From assembly GCA_013076295.1 (NCBI GenBank), contig RQOL01000932.1, forward strand, positions 50,933-114,932: a DNA stretch of 64,000 nucleotides. The letters run 5' to 3'. This DNA comes from Sanderia malayensis (lineage: Eukaryota; Cnidaria; Scyphozoa; Semaeostomeae; Pelagiidae). Both the position numbers and the translations under genes were made by a program. Below the pieces are notes generated by a model, which saw only the letters and a program-made list of their open reading frames with translations, was not told the origin of the DNA and ran no database searches. Below, one piece after another: positions 23,722-34,228 of this stretch (position 1 is the first letter of the stretch; every line of letters starts with the position of its first letter).

Positions 23722-23825
23722 ATGGACACCATTGATTATGTGTCAGGTGTTATATGCTGCAAAACATGCTTGTTGACAGAGAGGAAAGTTAATAATGACA
23801 GTAGGCTATGGATGGTTCACCAAAG
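23722..23825 (+). other. Candidate first exon of an unknown gene
   Basis: Begins with ATG six bases outside the HB 5' end, encodes a short Cys-containing peptide (GVICCKTCLLTERK) and ends at a good donor (CACCAAAG then GTAAGAAG). A similar exon end, VHQR before GTAAGT, occurs at about 51542. A connection to the gene at 24190 is possible but not shown. Confidence 0.25.
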
Positions 23826-24189
23826 GTAAGAAGGAAATCATTCTGTTTGATTAACTGGGTGAATACATTGGCTTAATTAATGGTTAACATTTGAAAATAA
23901 ATTACTTACATGCATAGAGTTAAGGCCAAATTGGGAAAGCTGAAATGAGCCAATGAGCCTAAAACGATGTCTTCTTGTGTTTCAGGTGCCCCCACACATA
24001 AAGTAAATTCTTGTGGTGTGTTGTCAATCCTTGTGAGTATAATTATAGTTAGGTGAGTTCATGTTAAGTATATCATAGTCATAAGAGAGAACTATAGTCT
24101 GGAAACAAGGGCGTGATAACAATAGCGCTTTTGTTTGAACTTGAATATACGTGCCACACTTTTGCGGGAGTGCATGAGAAGAAACAAAG

Positions 24190-24931
24190 ATGGCGGGATG
24201 TAGCAGTGATTTTGTATCTGGTGATGATTTGGAGGCTACTTTTTCGCTATTAGATAAGGATGACTTTGAAAATGACGATGACGCTGAATCAATTGCTTTT
24301 TCAGTGACGGAGGTGAGTTATAGTCCTTGTATGTTATTTGCCAGGTCACATTAACAATTTTTTAGCCGTAATAGTCTTAGCCTAGGCCGTGCACGACTTG
24401 TCGCCCCTGGTTTGGTTCGTTTAAAAATTTATCATGTTTATATGCTTGTTTGTAGATTGCCAGCCTGCAGAAAAGAAGGTTCAATGCGATATTTGTTTGA
24501 AAACTTATAAGTTTGAATGTGGAGTGAAGCGCCATAAAACAATTTCGCACAAGGAAAAAGGTGACAACATTCCCTTCCCAGTTACATCAAAACGTCACCC
24601 TGTGAAATTCAAAGGGTTTGTCTACAGAAGTCTACAGAAGCTTTGTGTTGATGAATGCTATCCCAATGAGTTAATGGAAGAATTCAAAAATTTTATATTC
24701 ACAGCACAGGATGCACAATATAGTTTCAAATTTATTGAAGGTTGTATTACATACTTTAATGGTGATGCAAAGATATTTCACCCCAAAATTTGCAAATGCA
24801 TGTCCCAGAACATTGTTTTCAAGGATCTTTCAAAAAATGCTTCACTGGTTCTGGGACTAGACGTTTTAAACCATGTTTTTGCTCATTTGAGCGATTCTAG
24901 TTGTTTTCAAAACATTAACTCAAGAGGTTAG
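24190..24931 (+). CDS. C2H2 zinc-finger protein fragment, two exons, family unknown
   Basis: Exon 1 24190-24312 (41 codons, acidic: DKDDFENDDDAES) and exon 2 24464-24931 join in phase 0 (GAG, then CCT after an AG acceptor at 24462-24463). Total about 196 residues. Exon 2 begins with a C2H2 finger (CDICLKTYKF, then RHKTISH). The rest (KRHPVKFKGFVYRSL, FIEGCITYFN) is not recognised. It ends where sequence switches to the opposite-strand P-like transposase remnant, so the last codons may be junction sequence and the true gene longer. It could be an N-terminal DNA-binding part of a transposon or a host gene fragment. Confidence 0.4.
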
Positions 24932-24939
24932 CAGAATGG

Positions 24940-27545
24940 GGATGTCCTTTGGCGCATGCGCAGTGCGGAAAATTTGGGAGCTAAGGTTAACGTTTATGTT
25001 AGCGTTGTGGTTGCTTAAACTCCTTATTAAACGGCCAGAGGACCCTTCACCAGAGCTTGCCAGGCAATTTCTTGCTGTCTTCATAAGGTGTGGGTGGTCA
25101 GCAAAAAAGTAGATATACCACTTACCAGTGGAGAATATATTCTCCGTTCGATAGGTAACTTTAACATTGTTACAATCTTCATCTCTGGTAAGGTATGAAT
25201 GCATCCGGTAAATTTTTCGATTAGGAGATGCCCCATCACTTGTGATACCAACAACTTTCAGGTTCCACTCTGGCTCGCATATACCCACAGCTTTCCAGAA
25301 CAAGTGGGAAAAGTTGAATAGATGTTGCACCTTTGGTGGCAAAATTGGCAAAAGTAAATTTCATGGGATTTACAACACTTTGAATAAGAAAAACTAACAC
25401 GTGTGATGCAATTTCATCTACTTTCTTAAACCTTGAGCAATTGAGTTCAATGTTAGCAAGATCTACATATCCAATTAAGTCTCCAGTGTGCTTGTACCAC
25501 GCAAGATTTTCCTGGATTTTCATTTCATCATGAATGAGAATGACAAAGCATTGAGCATCAGAAAAATCTTTGACTTTAAGGCATAGCTCCTTCACAACAT
25601 CTTTATTAAAACCTTGCTGGGGTCTTATGTTGCTTTTGTAATCCCGGACTCTTCTGCGGCTTGGCAAAATTAAAAATCCTGTGTTTGATTTCTCATCATA
25701 GCGAATGTTGTTATATGCAGCAGGAGACTTTGCAGCCAAACTTGAACAATACCTGATAATCATTGGGTGGTATCGTATGCCCCTTCTTTTGTTTTCAGAT
25801 ATTTCTGCTGCTGTTGCCAAAACAGTTTCATTTCATTTTTCATTTTATTAAAAAGCGCAATACAATACAATTAATTGTGTACGGCCTAAACATAACAGTA
25901 ATAGTATAAAAGACTAAAAACTAAAAAGAATAGTAACAAATATAAAAAAGTATAGTATTTGGGGCTATGGTAACATACATGGTCTTTTGAGGTTAGTTAA
26001 GATCGATATCTTCTGAATGTATATATACTAGCCTTTGTGCTCTACGTTCTGTGGCATATTCCAAAAATCTTCCAAAATTTATTTGTTAGTCAAAATCCCG
26101 GCTAGACAACATTTCAATGAATATGGCCTCTATTTGTGTCACAGTTAACACCTTATCTGGAATAATTCTGAGAAACTTCTTTCTTGAGTCATGGTATGCC
26201 TCGCACTCTATTAGAAAATGAATTTAATTTTCCAGTTTATCAGATTTATACACATTGCATGTTCGCTTTGATAATTCTACTTTTTGGTGTCTGCCAGTTT
26301 CAATTCTAAGTTGATGATCACTGCATCGAAATTTGGCAATTACCTTCCTGTATTTAAATTGAGGGAGATTTAGATAAGTTTCTGGTTTATACTCTTTCCT
26401 GAACAGTTTATAGGTTCGTAGATTAGGGTTATTTTTACTATTAACTGATAATTTGTTTACAGTTTTTCACCAAGTATTACGAAAAAGCTCTCTAACTTTT
26501 GTAAAGGTTCTTTTATAAAGTACATTACTGGAGACTTGATTTGGATTATTATAAGTGCTTTCAATGCCAGTTAGTTTCAGGATGAATTTAATAGTGCTTA
26601 GCCAATCATTTTTATCTTCAGGAAGCCTTCCGTTTTCATTGAAAGCTAATTGGACGAGAGAGTTATCATATAGAGTTGCAAGTCTGTGCCAAAATTTCAC
26701 CATTGCAGCTACCCAGTTACGGAAGACTCGCCTAACTCACCAATTACTGCTAATGTTAGGCATTTTTTTTTCAAACCTAAGATTATTTTACAAAACTTTA
26801 TATGTACCTTTTCAGCTTTGAGCATTTCGTTATCTTTAAGGAGGGTGTCAAATTGATGTTTAGTAAAGGGGGCAAGTAGCTCAGACCCGTATGTGACTAT
26901 AGGTTTGATTAAATGATTAAATAAAAAGATAGCCTTTGATGGATTAAGGTTGAATTTAAAAATTGTGTCAACAATAAGATAGAGAGCTTTCATGGCCTTT
27001 TCTTTTAGGATCTTTTTAGCAGCTGTGAAGCTCCCACCTGCTGAAATACCTATCCCTAAGTTTCATAAATGGAGGCATATTTGCAGCATCAGCAGATGAC
27101 ATAATTGTTTCAAAGTCACCATTCAAACTGTCACTAACTGGTAGAGATTTTTTCTCAATTTCTTTTTTCATTGTTTCTAACTCTTGTTTGAGTACTTTGT
27201 TTTCAATCCTGTATTCTTGTAGTGCAAGCTTAACCTTCTGGGGGTTTGTGTTTGAGATGCATTTGGTTTTGCAGGTAGTACCTCTTCTTCATTTTTTCTT
27301 GCAACTGCCTATGTTTCCTTTTTTCAGCTCTAATGCAAACATTGCATTTGTTTTCTATAGCTTCATTCCTTAAACTTCACAGGTTGAGGACCGGTAAAAT
27401 TCTGTCTCAGTTAATGGGCTATTGTGGGATTCATCTGGAAAAAGTATAAAGTTCTCAGTGCCACAATGCTTTATAAATTTAGAACCAGCCTTGGTTGCCC
27501 TTTTCTTTTCAATTCTACCGCAAATTATATGTAACTCAAGTAACC
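24940..27545 (-). pseudogene. P-element/THAP9-like transposase remnant, split by a non-LTR insertion
   Basis: Would be an RNase H-fold DDE transposase of the P superfamily. From the N side: 27545-27067 encodes Cys-containing KCNVCIRAEKRK, a coiled-coil (LALQEYRIENKVLKQELE) and MPPFMKL. The frame resumes after the insertion at 25823 with FW..., then RGIRYHPMIIRYC, LPSRRRVRDY, HDEMKIQE (first catalytic D region), GITSDGASPNRK (second D region) and FADHPHLMKTARN. After about 25040 family similarity stops, so the C-terminal catalytic part is lost. Several frameshifts (near 27240, 25785 and 25320) add to the break. A 150-bp fragment of the same gene sits at 34425-34574. Confidence 0.8.
25832..27058 (-). 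mobile_element. 5'-truncated non-LTR (LINE) retrotransposon inside the P-like gene
   Basis: Minus strand. It encodes the end of a reverse transcriptase ORF: MKALYLIVD, KPIVTYGSEL, CKIILGLKKK, then a Cys/His segment (KFRCSDHQLRIETGR, CNVYKSDKLEN, HFLIECEAYH). In-frame stops are present, so it is dead. The 3' tail is TGAAA-like repeats after an AATAAA-like motif (about 25845). Flanked by 8-bp target duplications ATGAAACT (minus strand) at 27059-27066 and 25824-25831; removing element and one duplicate restores continuity of the P-like gene. Family looks CR1/L2/Rex-like; not fixed. Confidence 0.85.
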
Positions 27546-27566
27546 TAATTGGATTACTAAGAGTGA

Positions 27567-27706
27567 CTAGGGTTCATCACTCGCTTCCCTCGTTCGCCCC
27601 AGCTCGTCAAGTAAAAAAAGCTTAATCTGGTTGGTGCGCTTCGCGCGGTGCATTTGCTCACGCTCATGCACATACATACATACATACATACATACATACA
27701 TACATA
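27567..27706 (-). mobile_element. Helitron 3' end remnant with CATA microsatellite
   Basis: Minus strand: (TATG)n, then GCATGAGCGTGAGC, ACCAACCAGATTAAGC, GGGAAGCGAG and CTAG at 27570-27567 followed by T. This is the same end module as 59013-59119. The microsatellite (27668-27706) is cut by the Penelope-like element and probably continues at 29735-29854 on its other side. Confidence 0.6.
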
Positions 27707-27817
27707 ATAACAATAATGATAATAATTTTAAAAAAACACCGTTCGACAGTGCTCAATACACATATGTGTAGAGCGGTATATAGAATTGAGTGATGTTCAA
27801 TAAAAACACATAATTCG

Positions 27818-27857
27818 CTGCGACTCTGAGTTTCGTGCTTATGCACTCATCAGGCAG
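27818..27857 (-). ncRNA. Type I hammerhead ribozyme with minimal stem III
   Basis: Minus strand, 5' to 3': stem I CTGC (27857-27854), core CTGATGA (27853-27847), stem II GTGC-ATAA-GCAC (27846-27835), core GAA (27834-27832), stem III ACTC/GAGT with a one-base loop, or ACT/AGT with loop CAG (27831-27823), cleavage base C27822 after GT, stem I GCAG (27821-27818). All invariant core positions are present. Penelope-like elements are known to carry such minimal hammerheads. The location, in the 3' non-coding part of this element, fits. It would self-cleave the element's RNA. Confidence 0.92.
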
Positions 27858-28037
27858 ATTTAATGAAGAAAATAACCTACCAGCTGGAATATATACAAAA
27901 TAATAAGAACAATAGAAGAAGGGGTGCTCTAATTACAAAAGGTTGTTGGGATGGGTCTATTATAAGTAAAAAACAAAGGACGTGTAAACTATTTAACTAA
28001 AGGTGTGAAAGCGTGATACAATAGATATGGTTGAATG

Positions 28038-29735
28038 TCAATAGTTCATTAGGTAAAATTTGTTTTCATGTCGGCATTTGGAGATAAGTTCAGATCGTTT
28101 GTTAAGTAGATTGTTTTTACTCTTCTTGATGATGTAGAGCTTTTCTGTAAGACATAAATCGCACCGTTTACTGGAATTACTATAGGGACGGGCTCTTGCA
28201 ATAATGGACCATTTCGTTGTGAAGTTGATGTTGTTGTCTTTTAGCTTCCAGATGTATTTGGATAATTCCGTGCTGTTAGTGAGTTTCCTGTGTGTAAATG
28301 TAGACTTGTGTTGTGTGTATCTCTGTTTGAACGTTCTTTCAGTCAGTCCGATGTAGTTCTTAGTTGTAGTTTGGTTAGATGTCGTAGAGGTTACTTGTGC
28401 GTTGTAAATGAGGCTGGTGGTTAGGCATTTATTGTCGAGGGGGCAATTTTCTTGGAATCTGCAGTTGCATAGCTTGATGTTGTTGTTGTTGTTGGTGTCG
28501 TTAGTAGATAAGATTTTCTTATTATGTTTGTTTATGATGGTGCCCATGTTTTCCATACAACTGTAGCTTATTTTGATGTTATTCTTGTTAAAAAGGGTGT
28601 GGTACTTGTGTTGCTGAGGGAAGTGTTTGGATACGAGCTTTAGGAAGGTTTTACCGATGTTAGTTTTCACGTTACTGCTAAAAGGAGGATTATACCAGAT
28701 GATGTTACGCTTGCGGTTTCGTCTTGATTGTGTTGCTTGTCGATGTTTGTTGAAGGAAAGTCTTTCTGTATATCCACTGGATTTTAAGGCGTCGTCATAA
28801 GTAGTTTTGGCTTTGTTAAATTCGTCTTCGTTGCAGGAAATGTCAGAGATTCGGCGATTAATGGAGTCAGGTAGCTTCTTGATGATATTGGCAGGGTGAT
28901 TGGATTTGACGTTAATGTAGAGAGGCTGGTTGTTAGGCTTTCTATAGGGGTAGTACGTTCCGTTGTTGAGGTTGAATGTGACGTCGAGGTAGTTAACAAT
29001 CTTGAGGCTAGTTTGAATTGTGATGTTCAGTCCGTGGGATTGGAAGTGTCTAATGATGTCCTTTCTTATTCTGTCGGCTTGTGGTCCTGTGGTGTTTCTG
29101 AATACGGCTAGTCCGTCGTCTCTGTAAAGTCCGATATTGTCTTTTCCGTAAGTGTTACATAGGTTGTTGAGGATGAGAAGTCCAACGAGCTCGCAAACTT
29201 CCGCGCCGTCGTAGCTGCCCATCATTACGTCGAAGTTGCTGTTGTCCTTTTTCATCCACGCGTTGTTGTCGTTGAAGAGAAGTGATTTCCTTGAGTGCAT
29301 TATGATGTCAATGTCGCGGTCTAGTATGTTGGTGTATTGCCTGGCTAGGTTGATGGAGTCTGTTAGGAGTTTTTCTATGATTGAAGGGTAGAAGCTTTCT
29401 ATGTCGAAGACGGCAAAGGTGTGTTGATTCTTGTTGGGGATGTTGGAGTACCAGTTGATGACGGAGGCTGAGTTTTTCCATTGGTTAAGTCCGGTTTTGT
29501 GTCTGACAGTAGTGTTGATGTTCTCAAGAATCTGCTTGCTGATGCGTCCGATCTCGCTCTTGGCTGGGTTAATGAGTCGGCAAGTGGGCTTGTTATCAAA
29601 GTTATCTTTATGATCTTTCAGCGTGATGAAAGCTTGTCGTTCCGCCATGTATTCAGCTCTGTCGTCAATGTGTAAGTTAGATGCGATGTTTTTAGCTGCG
29701 ATGTTAATGCTGCAGATTGTATTTGTGTTGGCTTT
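28038..29735 (-). pseudogene. Reverse transcriptase with C-terminal GIY-YIG endonuclease, N-terminally truncated
   Basis: About 565 element-encoded codons; the first eight codons of the open frame are microsatellite. Residues counted from 29756 on: RT fingers RQAFITLKDH (41-50) and RLINPAKSEIG (61-71), motif A FDIESFYPSI with D119, MGSYDGAEVCELVG (180-193) where many PLEs have a GSPxSP motif, catalytic-box variant YRDD (212-215), YLDVTFN (257-263). A Cys cluster CNCRFQENCP (431-440) precedes GIY-YIG: LIYNA (450-454), NYIGLT (468-473), R480 and E539. The YRDD box and the non-standard motif B set this apart from Penelope/Poseidon types. The C-terminal end is complete (stop at 28038-28040) and the frame is undamaged internally. 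Confidence 0.8.
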
Positions 29736-29854
29736 ACATACATACATACATATATACATACATACCTACATACCTAGATACATACATACCTACATACATA
29801 CATACATACATACATACATACATACATACATACATACATACATACATACATACA
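29735..29854. repeat. (CATA)n microsatellite
   Basis: About 120 bp of CATACATA with a few CCTA variants; mate of the tract at 27668-27706 across the Penelope-like element. Confidence 0.9.
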
Positions 29855-30267
29855 TGCGAAATATGAGCCGGGCACGTTCGCTTTGCTTCCTGCCCGGAGC
29901 CCATGAAATAAGAGAAGTTTAATGTGGTTGGCGCGCTTCCCGCGCTGCATTTGCTGCCTCTCACGCCCATACATACATACATACATACATACATACATAC
30001 TATACCTACTGTACAAACATATTATACCTAGTATAACGGCGTACTATACCTACATACTATACCAACATACTATACCTACATACTATACCTACATACTATA
30101 AAAACATACTATACCTACTATAAAACATACTATGCCGACATACTATATGAACATACTATACCTACCGTACAAACATACTATACCTACTATACCCACTATA
30201 AAATCATACTATGCCTACATACTATACCTACATACTATACCAACATACTATACTTATGATTGTTACA

Positions 30268-30320
30268 TTTGATTGTTAAGGGAGTGGACCTACGTGACAA
30301 CCCCTCCGTTAACAATCAAA
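30268..30320. repeat. Imperfect 20-bp inverted repeat
   Basis: Arms 30268-30287 (TTTGATTGTTAAGGGAGTGG) and 30301-30320 pair with two mismatches around a 13-bp loop containing CTACGTGAC. It lies at the start of the 390-bp stretch (30255-30645) not seen in other Helitron copies. Confidence 0.75.
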
Positions 30321-31501
30321 CGTCTAGCATTCCCCTGCAGCTATTTTAGTTAACTTATTGTTATTTTCTTTGTTTTTAATTGCATTTTAACTTGTATCTT
30401 GCCTCTCAACTATTTCACGATTGTATTCTTTTCTCTTAGTTATGCCCTTGTTTGCTAATATATAGATATTGCATTTACTTTACTTCTTGTCATCTTAGGA
30501 TGCTGACAGTTACTCAGCAAAACGTTATGTGAATTTTACTGGTTATGTCGTTTTTAATTTGTTTCATGGTTTTGTCAATTGTCAAATGAATTTGTCTCTG
30601 GTTTTCTCATGTCTATTGTTGTCGTTGTATGCATTTTAAAATACCTACATGGTATGCCAACATACTATACCCACCATACAAACATACTATACCTGCTATA
30701 AAAACATACAGAACTACTATAACAACATACAAATACTTTTAGATAATTTAAATGAGGAAAATCGTGCAATTGGCGCCTGAAAAGTTCATAACTTTGACTT
30801 TGTTTTCATTGGGCCTAAGCGTTGCAAGGATGCCGAAGCAATGCCTACTACAAAAACAACAACTATTTCAACTTAAAATACAAAACAAAGCTATCACCTG
30901 TGTTTTCTATTGTTTCCTGCATCTCTCCAGGGTATTTGAAACAAATAGCAGCTTTTTGCAAAGATAATTCAGGTGGTGAAACACTTTGAAAGGCCCCTTT
31001 GTGTGCAAAACTAAAACACGCGCCTTTGGGGCGAATAACGAAAAACGACGGAAACTTCACGTGCGTCGCCTGCAAGCCGAGGGCGAATAATGAAAAAAGA
31101 TCGACAACACATGTCGGTCGCGCGAAATAAGCCAATCAAATTGCAGGAAAAGGCGAAACGGGTCACATGAAGAGCGAATACTCTTTTCGAAAATGGATTT
31201 GGGGACGCGATTCGCCAGCGTAAACCATCGTTTTTTCGCGATAGCACAATTAGTGGAACAATTAATGGAATAAGTCAAAAATTCGTTTAAAATAGGGTTC
31301 CAAATATAGATAACTTTTGCCTACTCTAGAAACGGAGCCTTTCCATGCAAGTGTCAACCTTTTGCGACCCCATTCAAAAAACCCTTATTGATCACCGATT
31401 CGCCGTTTCGGCCTATTGGTTTGGTTTGTTCGACCAATTGTTTCGGGCCGAATCTATTGTTTCAGCGTAGTTTCGAGCCCTTGTCACGTCACTCCGCAGA
31501 A

Positions 31502-32338
31502 TCTAATATATAAATTCTGCGGAGGTCACGTGATGACGCACTTTCTTGCCAAAAACAATAGATTCCACCCGAAACAATAGGTCGAATGCCTCAAAACAAT
31601 GGGCCGAAACGGCGAACCGTGTAATCAAAAAGGCTTTTTTGTTTGTACATTATTTGTGCTAAATTTCAAATGGAAAGTGCCAATTATTAATTAGACCAAG
31701 GTTATCTACTTTTGGTTTCGTTTTTTTAAAGTTCTTTTGTATTATTCCATTAATTATTCTGCTAATTGTGCAATCACGAAAAAACTACAGTCTACGGTGG
31801 CGAAAATTTCAAATTCGCGTGGCGAACTCCATTTTCGAACCACGTATTCGCTGTTCACGTGACCCGTTTCGCCTTTTGCTGCAAGTTGACTGGCTCTTTT
31901 GCGACTTCACGAGAACAGTTGCGATGCTTAGGCCTAATGTAAACAAGCCCAAAGTTTTAATCAACAAATTATGATAAGGGATTATCAGGCGAGCGAAGCC
32001 AGCCAAGCTTTTGTAAAAGGAGCAGGCAGAGGCATGAGCGTAAGCGAATGCAGCGCACGAAGTGCGCCCTATCAGTCAATGCTTTTTGATAATGGATAGA
32101 CAGGCGAGCGTAGCGAGCTAACCCATGGTACGTGAGGTTGAAAGGGGCATGAGCGTAGGCGAATGCAGCGCACGGAGCACGCCAACCACGGGCGAGCGCA
32201 GCGAGCCAACCCATGGTACGTTGGGTTGAAGGAGGCACGAGCGTAAGCGAATGCAGCGCACGAAGTGCGCCAACCACATTAAGTTTTTTTCACTTGGCCC
32301 CCTCCGGGAAGCGAGCGAACGCGAGCGCCCCCGGCTAG
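31502..32338 (+). mobile_element. Short complete Helitron, plus strand, 837 bp
   Basis: A then TCTAATATATAAATTCTGCG at 31502; CACGTG at 31527-31532; three AACAAT repeats between 31551 and 31603; tandem GCATGAGCG/GCAGCGCAC blocks at 32025-32270; 3' hairpin CCGGG...CCCGG and CTAG at 32335-32338, then T. It sits in the AT tract of the minus-strand Helitron 29864-32351, giving back-to-back 5' ends that read as a long inverted repeat. Confidence 0.75.
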
Positions 32339-32351
32339 TATATATATAAGA

Positions 32352-32876
32352 TGTTTTGCAATATTCTTTTATACCTCAGATATATTTCATGGTCATCTTG
32401 AGGCAACCAACCAAAACACACGTATCATAAATCCAAATGTTTCTTGATAATAGATAGACAGGCGAGCTCAGCGAGCCAACCCATTGTATGTGGGGTTGAA
32501 AGACGCATGAGAAGCAGCAAATGCAGCGCGCGGAGTGCGCCTTATCAATCCATGTTTCTTGATAATAGATAGACAGGCGAGCGCAGTGAGCTAGCCCATT
32601 GTACGTGGAGTTGAAAGATATTTATTTTTCCTTGCGGCAATCTTTGTTAATATATTTACCTTGCAGTACCCTTCATTGATAATTACACAGAGAATGAAGA
32701 AAATGCATGATTTATGATTGTATGTAATATAATGGTACGAATCGTAATATAAATAACACAGACATGTTAAAAGGAGAAGAATTCAACTTTTAAAGTTTCA
32801 ACTAAAATTATATATCTTTGAACATAATTGTACTATTTACCTGAATATATTGTACGAGTAATGCATACAATATTAT
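32352..32876. other. Spacer with two degenerate Helitron 3'-type blocks
   Basis: 32440-32620 holds two copies of a roughly 110-bp block (GATAATAGATAGACAGGCGAG, ACCCATTGTA, GTTGAAAGA) like those near Helitron 3' ends. The rest is AT-rich with no gene seen. ATTAT at 32872-32876 is the left BEL/Pao target duplication. Confidence 0.5.
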
Positions 32877-33344
32877 TGTTTCAGGCAAGAAGTGTAGACA
32901 TGGATTAGACGATGACATATAGGTTGCAACATGTTTATATCAAGTTTCCAACCTACAATTGCATACATTACACATAAGTCATTGAAGGACAGAATATGAA
33001 TGTAACAAATAGAATTAAATAAAAACACGAAGTAAATGCAAGCACATTCTACAGTTCACGAAACTTACACTATAATGTCTTTAAAATGCCACCCATCTTA
33101 TTATCTTGCCTGAACAACTGTAACTCTCAGCAACTGTCCTCAAGAGTCAAGACAAACTTGTAAACTGAAACTCCTCGTTTCGCTTGTTTCTCACCATGGG
33201 CCTAAGCAGCCTCGTTTTCGTGCAGTCTCAGTTCGATACAAGTCTGATGTAATTGTTGCGAAATTCCAGGAAATGCAAGCTTAAAACTCGAAGTTTTTGA
33301 AAGAGAATACTATATAAATGCTGAAGAAAATTTTCGACGAAACA
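32877..33344 (-). repeat. BEL/Pao 3' LTR
   Basis: Pairs with 39058-39524. On the minus strand it starts TGTTTCGTCG and ends GCCTGAAACA. Confidence 0.95.
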
Positions 33345-33412
33345 CTCGGCCCTCCTAAAGATGGCTTTTTTTTTAAAACAGAGAGTTCATAGAGTTCTGG
33401 TTCAAGCATTAT

Positions 33413-34228
33413 TCATTCATCAAGTCGATCCTCATCTACTGGAACAATAACAACAAGTTTTTGGACTGGTCGTTGGATAGTGGAGTATCCTTTTCCGGTG
33501 TATGCTAACGCTGGTTCATTCAGCGCTGATAACTGTTTATACTTGATTTCAACATTCCTGACTTTTCCATCGGTTCCTGGAAAAACATCTGAAACACTTC
33601 CAAGCCTCCATTTACCCCTTACCAAATTTGAGTCCTGGATAATGACAACATCGCCAATTCTCACATTTCGTTTCTCGACATGCCACTTTTGTCTAACTAA
33701 AAGACAGGGAAAGAAATCCCTCGTCCAACGTTTCCAAAATGTATCAACAATTTTCTGGACAAACTCGTGACGTTTTCTTGGATTTGTTGTCTCGCGAAAT
33801 GGTCCACTTGGGATACGGGTGGTAGCACGTCCAAGGATTAGGTGATTTGGACTTAGGTAACTACCATCATCAGGATCCTTAGGTTGTCTTCCTATTGGCC
33901 TTTCATTTACCAGTTTTGCAACTTCGTAGAATACTGTCATAAGTTCGGAGAACATGAGAATCTGACTCCCTATTGCATTATTAATTGCCTTTTTTACCGA
34001 TTTGATCAATGACTCACTGCAGCCATTCTGCCACGGTGCATCTGACGAAGAAAAGTCCCAATCGAAACCATGCTCGGCTCCTAAATCTTTAAGCCTGTCC
34101 TGATCAATTCCCTTTATTACTGATTTCAATTCTTTTTTGCAGCAACCAATTGTGACCCAGTATCAGATATGAATTTAGATGGATAACCTCTTAAAGATAT
34201 AAATCTTCGCAAAACGATCAAAAAGGCA
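33413..34228 (-). pseudogene. BEL/Pao integrase, C-terminal part
   Basis: Starts at the junction 34228 within the integrase core (LRRFISLRGYPSKFISDTGS, with the second catalytic D). A one-base change in an A-run near 34142 shifts the frame; from 34129 it is open to the stop at 33413. It includes WQNGCSESLIKSVKKA, which spans the third catalytic position, and a C-terminal domain of the DUF5641 type (WHVEKRNVRIGDVVII, RGKWRLGSVSDVFPG). The zinc-binding N terminus and first catalytic D are missing. Confidence 0.9.

Larger units (their letters stand above)
27707..29740 (-). mobile_element. Penelope-like (RT plus GIY-YIG) retroelement, 5'-truncated
   Basis: Minus-strand element flanked on both sides by (CATA)n, so it sits inside a microsatellite. 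It contains an RT/GIY-YIG ORF (28038-29735) and a hammerhead ribozyme in the 3' non-coding part. The open frame runs directly out of the microsatellite, showing loss of the 5' part of the ORF and any 5' ribozyme copy. Confidence 0.8.
29864..32351 (-). mobile_element. Helitron, non-autonomous, hosting a second Helitron in its 5' end
   Basis: 5' end at 32351 (minus strand A then TCTTATATATATA), interrupted after 13 bp by the element at 31502-32338 and resuming at 31501 with TTCTGCGGAG and the standard 5' module. It continues through a TACTATACC minisatellite and (CATA)n to a 3' end with hairpin CCGGGC...GCCCGG and CTCA at 29867-29864, followed by T. The interior includes an unrelated 390-bp insert (30255-30645). 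No coding capacity. Confidence 0.6.

Noticed and set aside
29774..30016. MYVCMYVC-type open frames near microsatellites
   Set aside because: Translations of (CATA)n/(GTAT)n only.
31310..31760. Long inverted repeat as a single foldback element
   Set aside because: Explained by two Helitrons of opposite orientation, one inserted in the other's 5' end.
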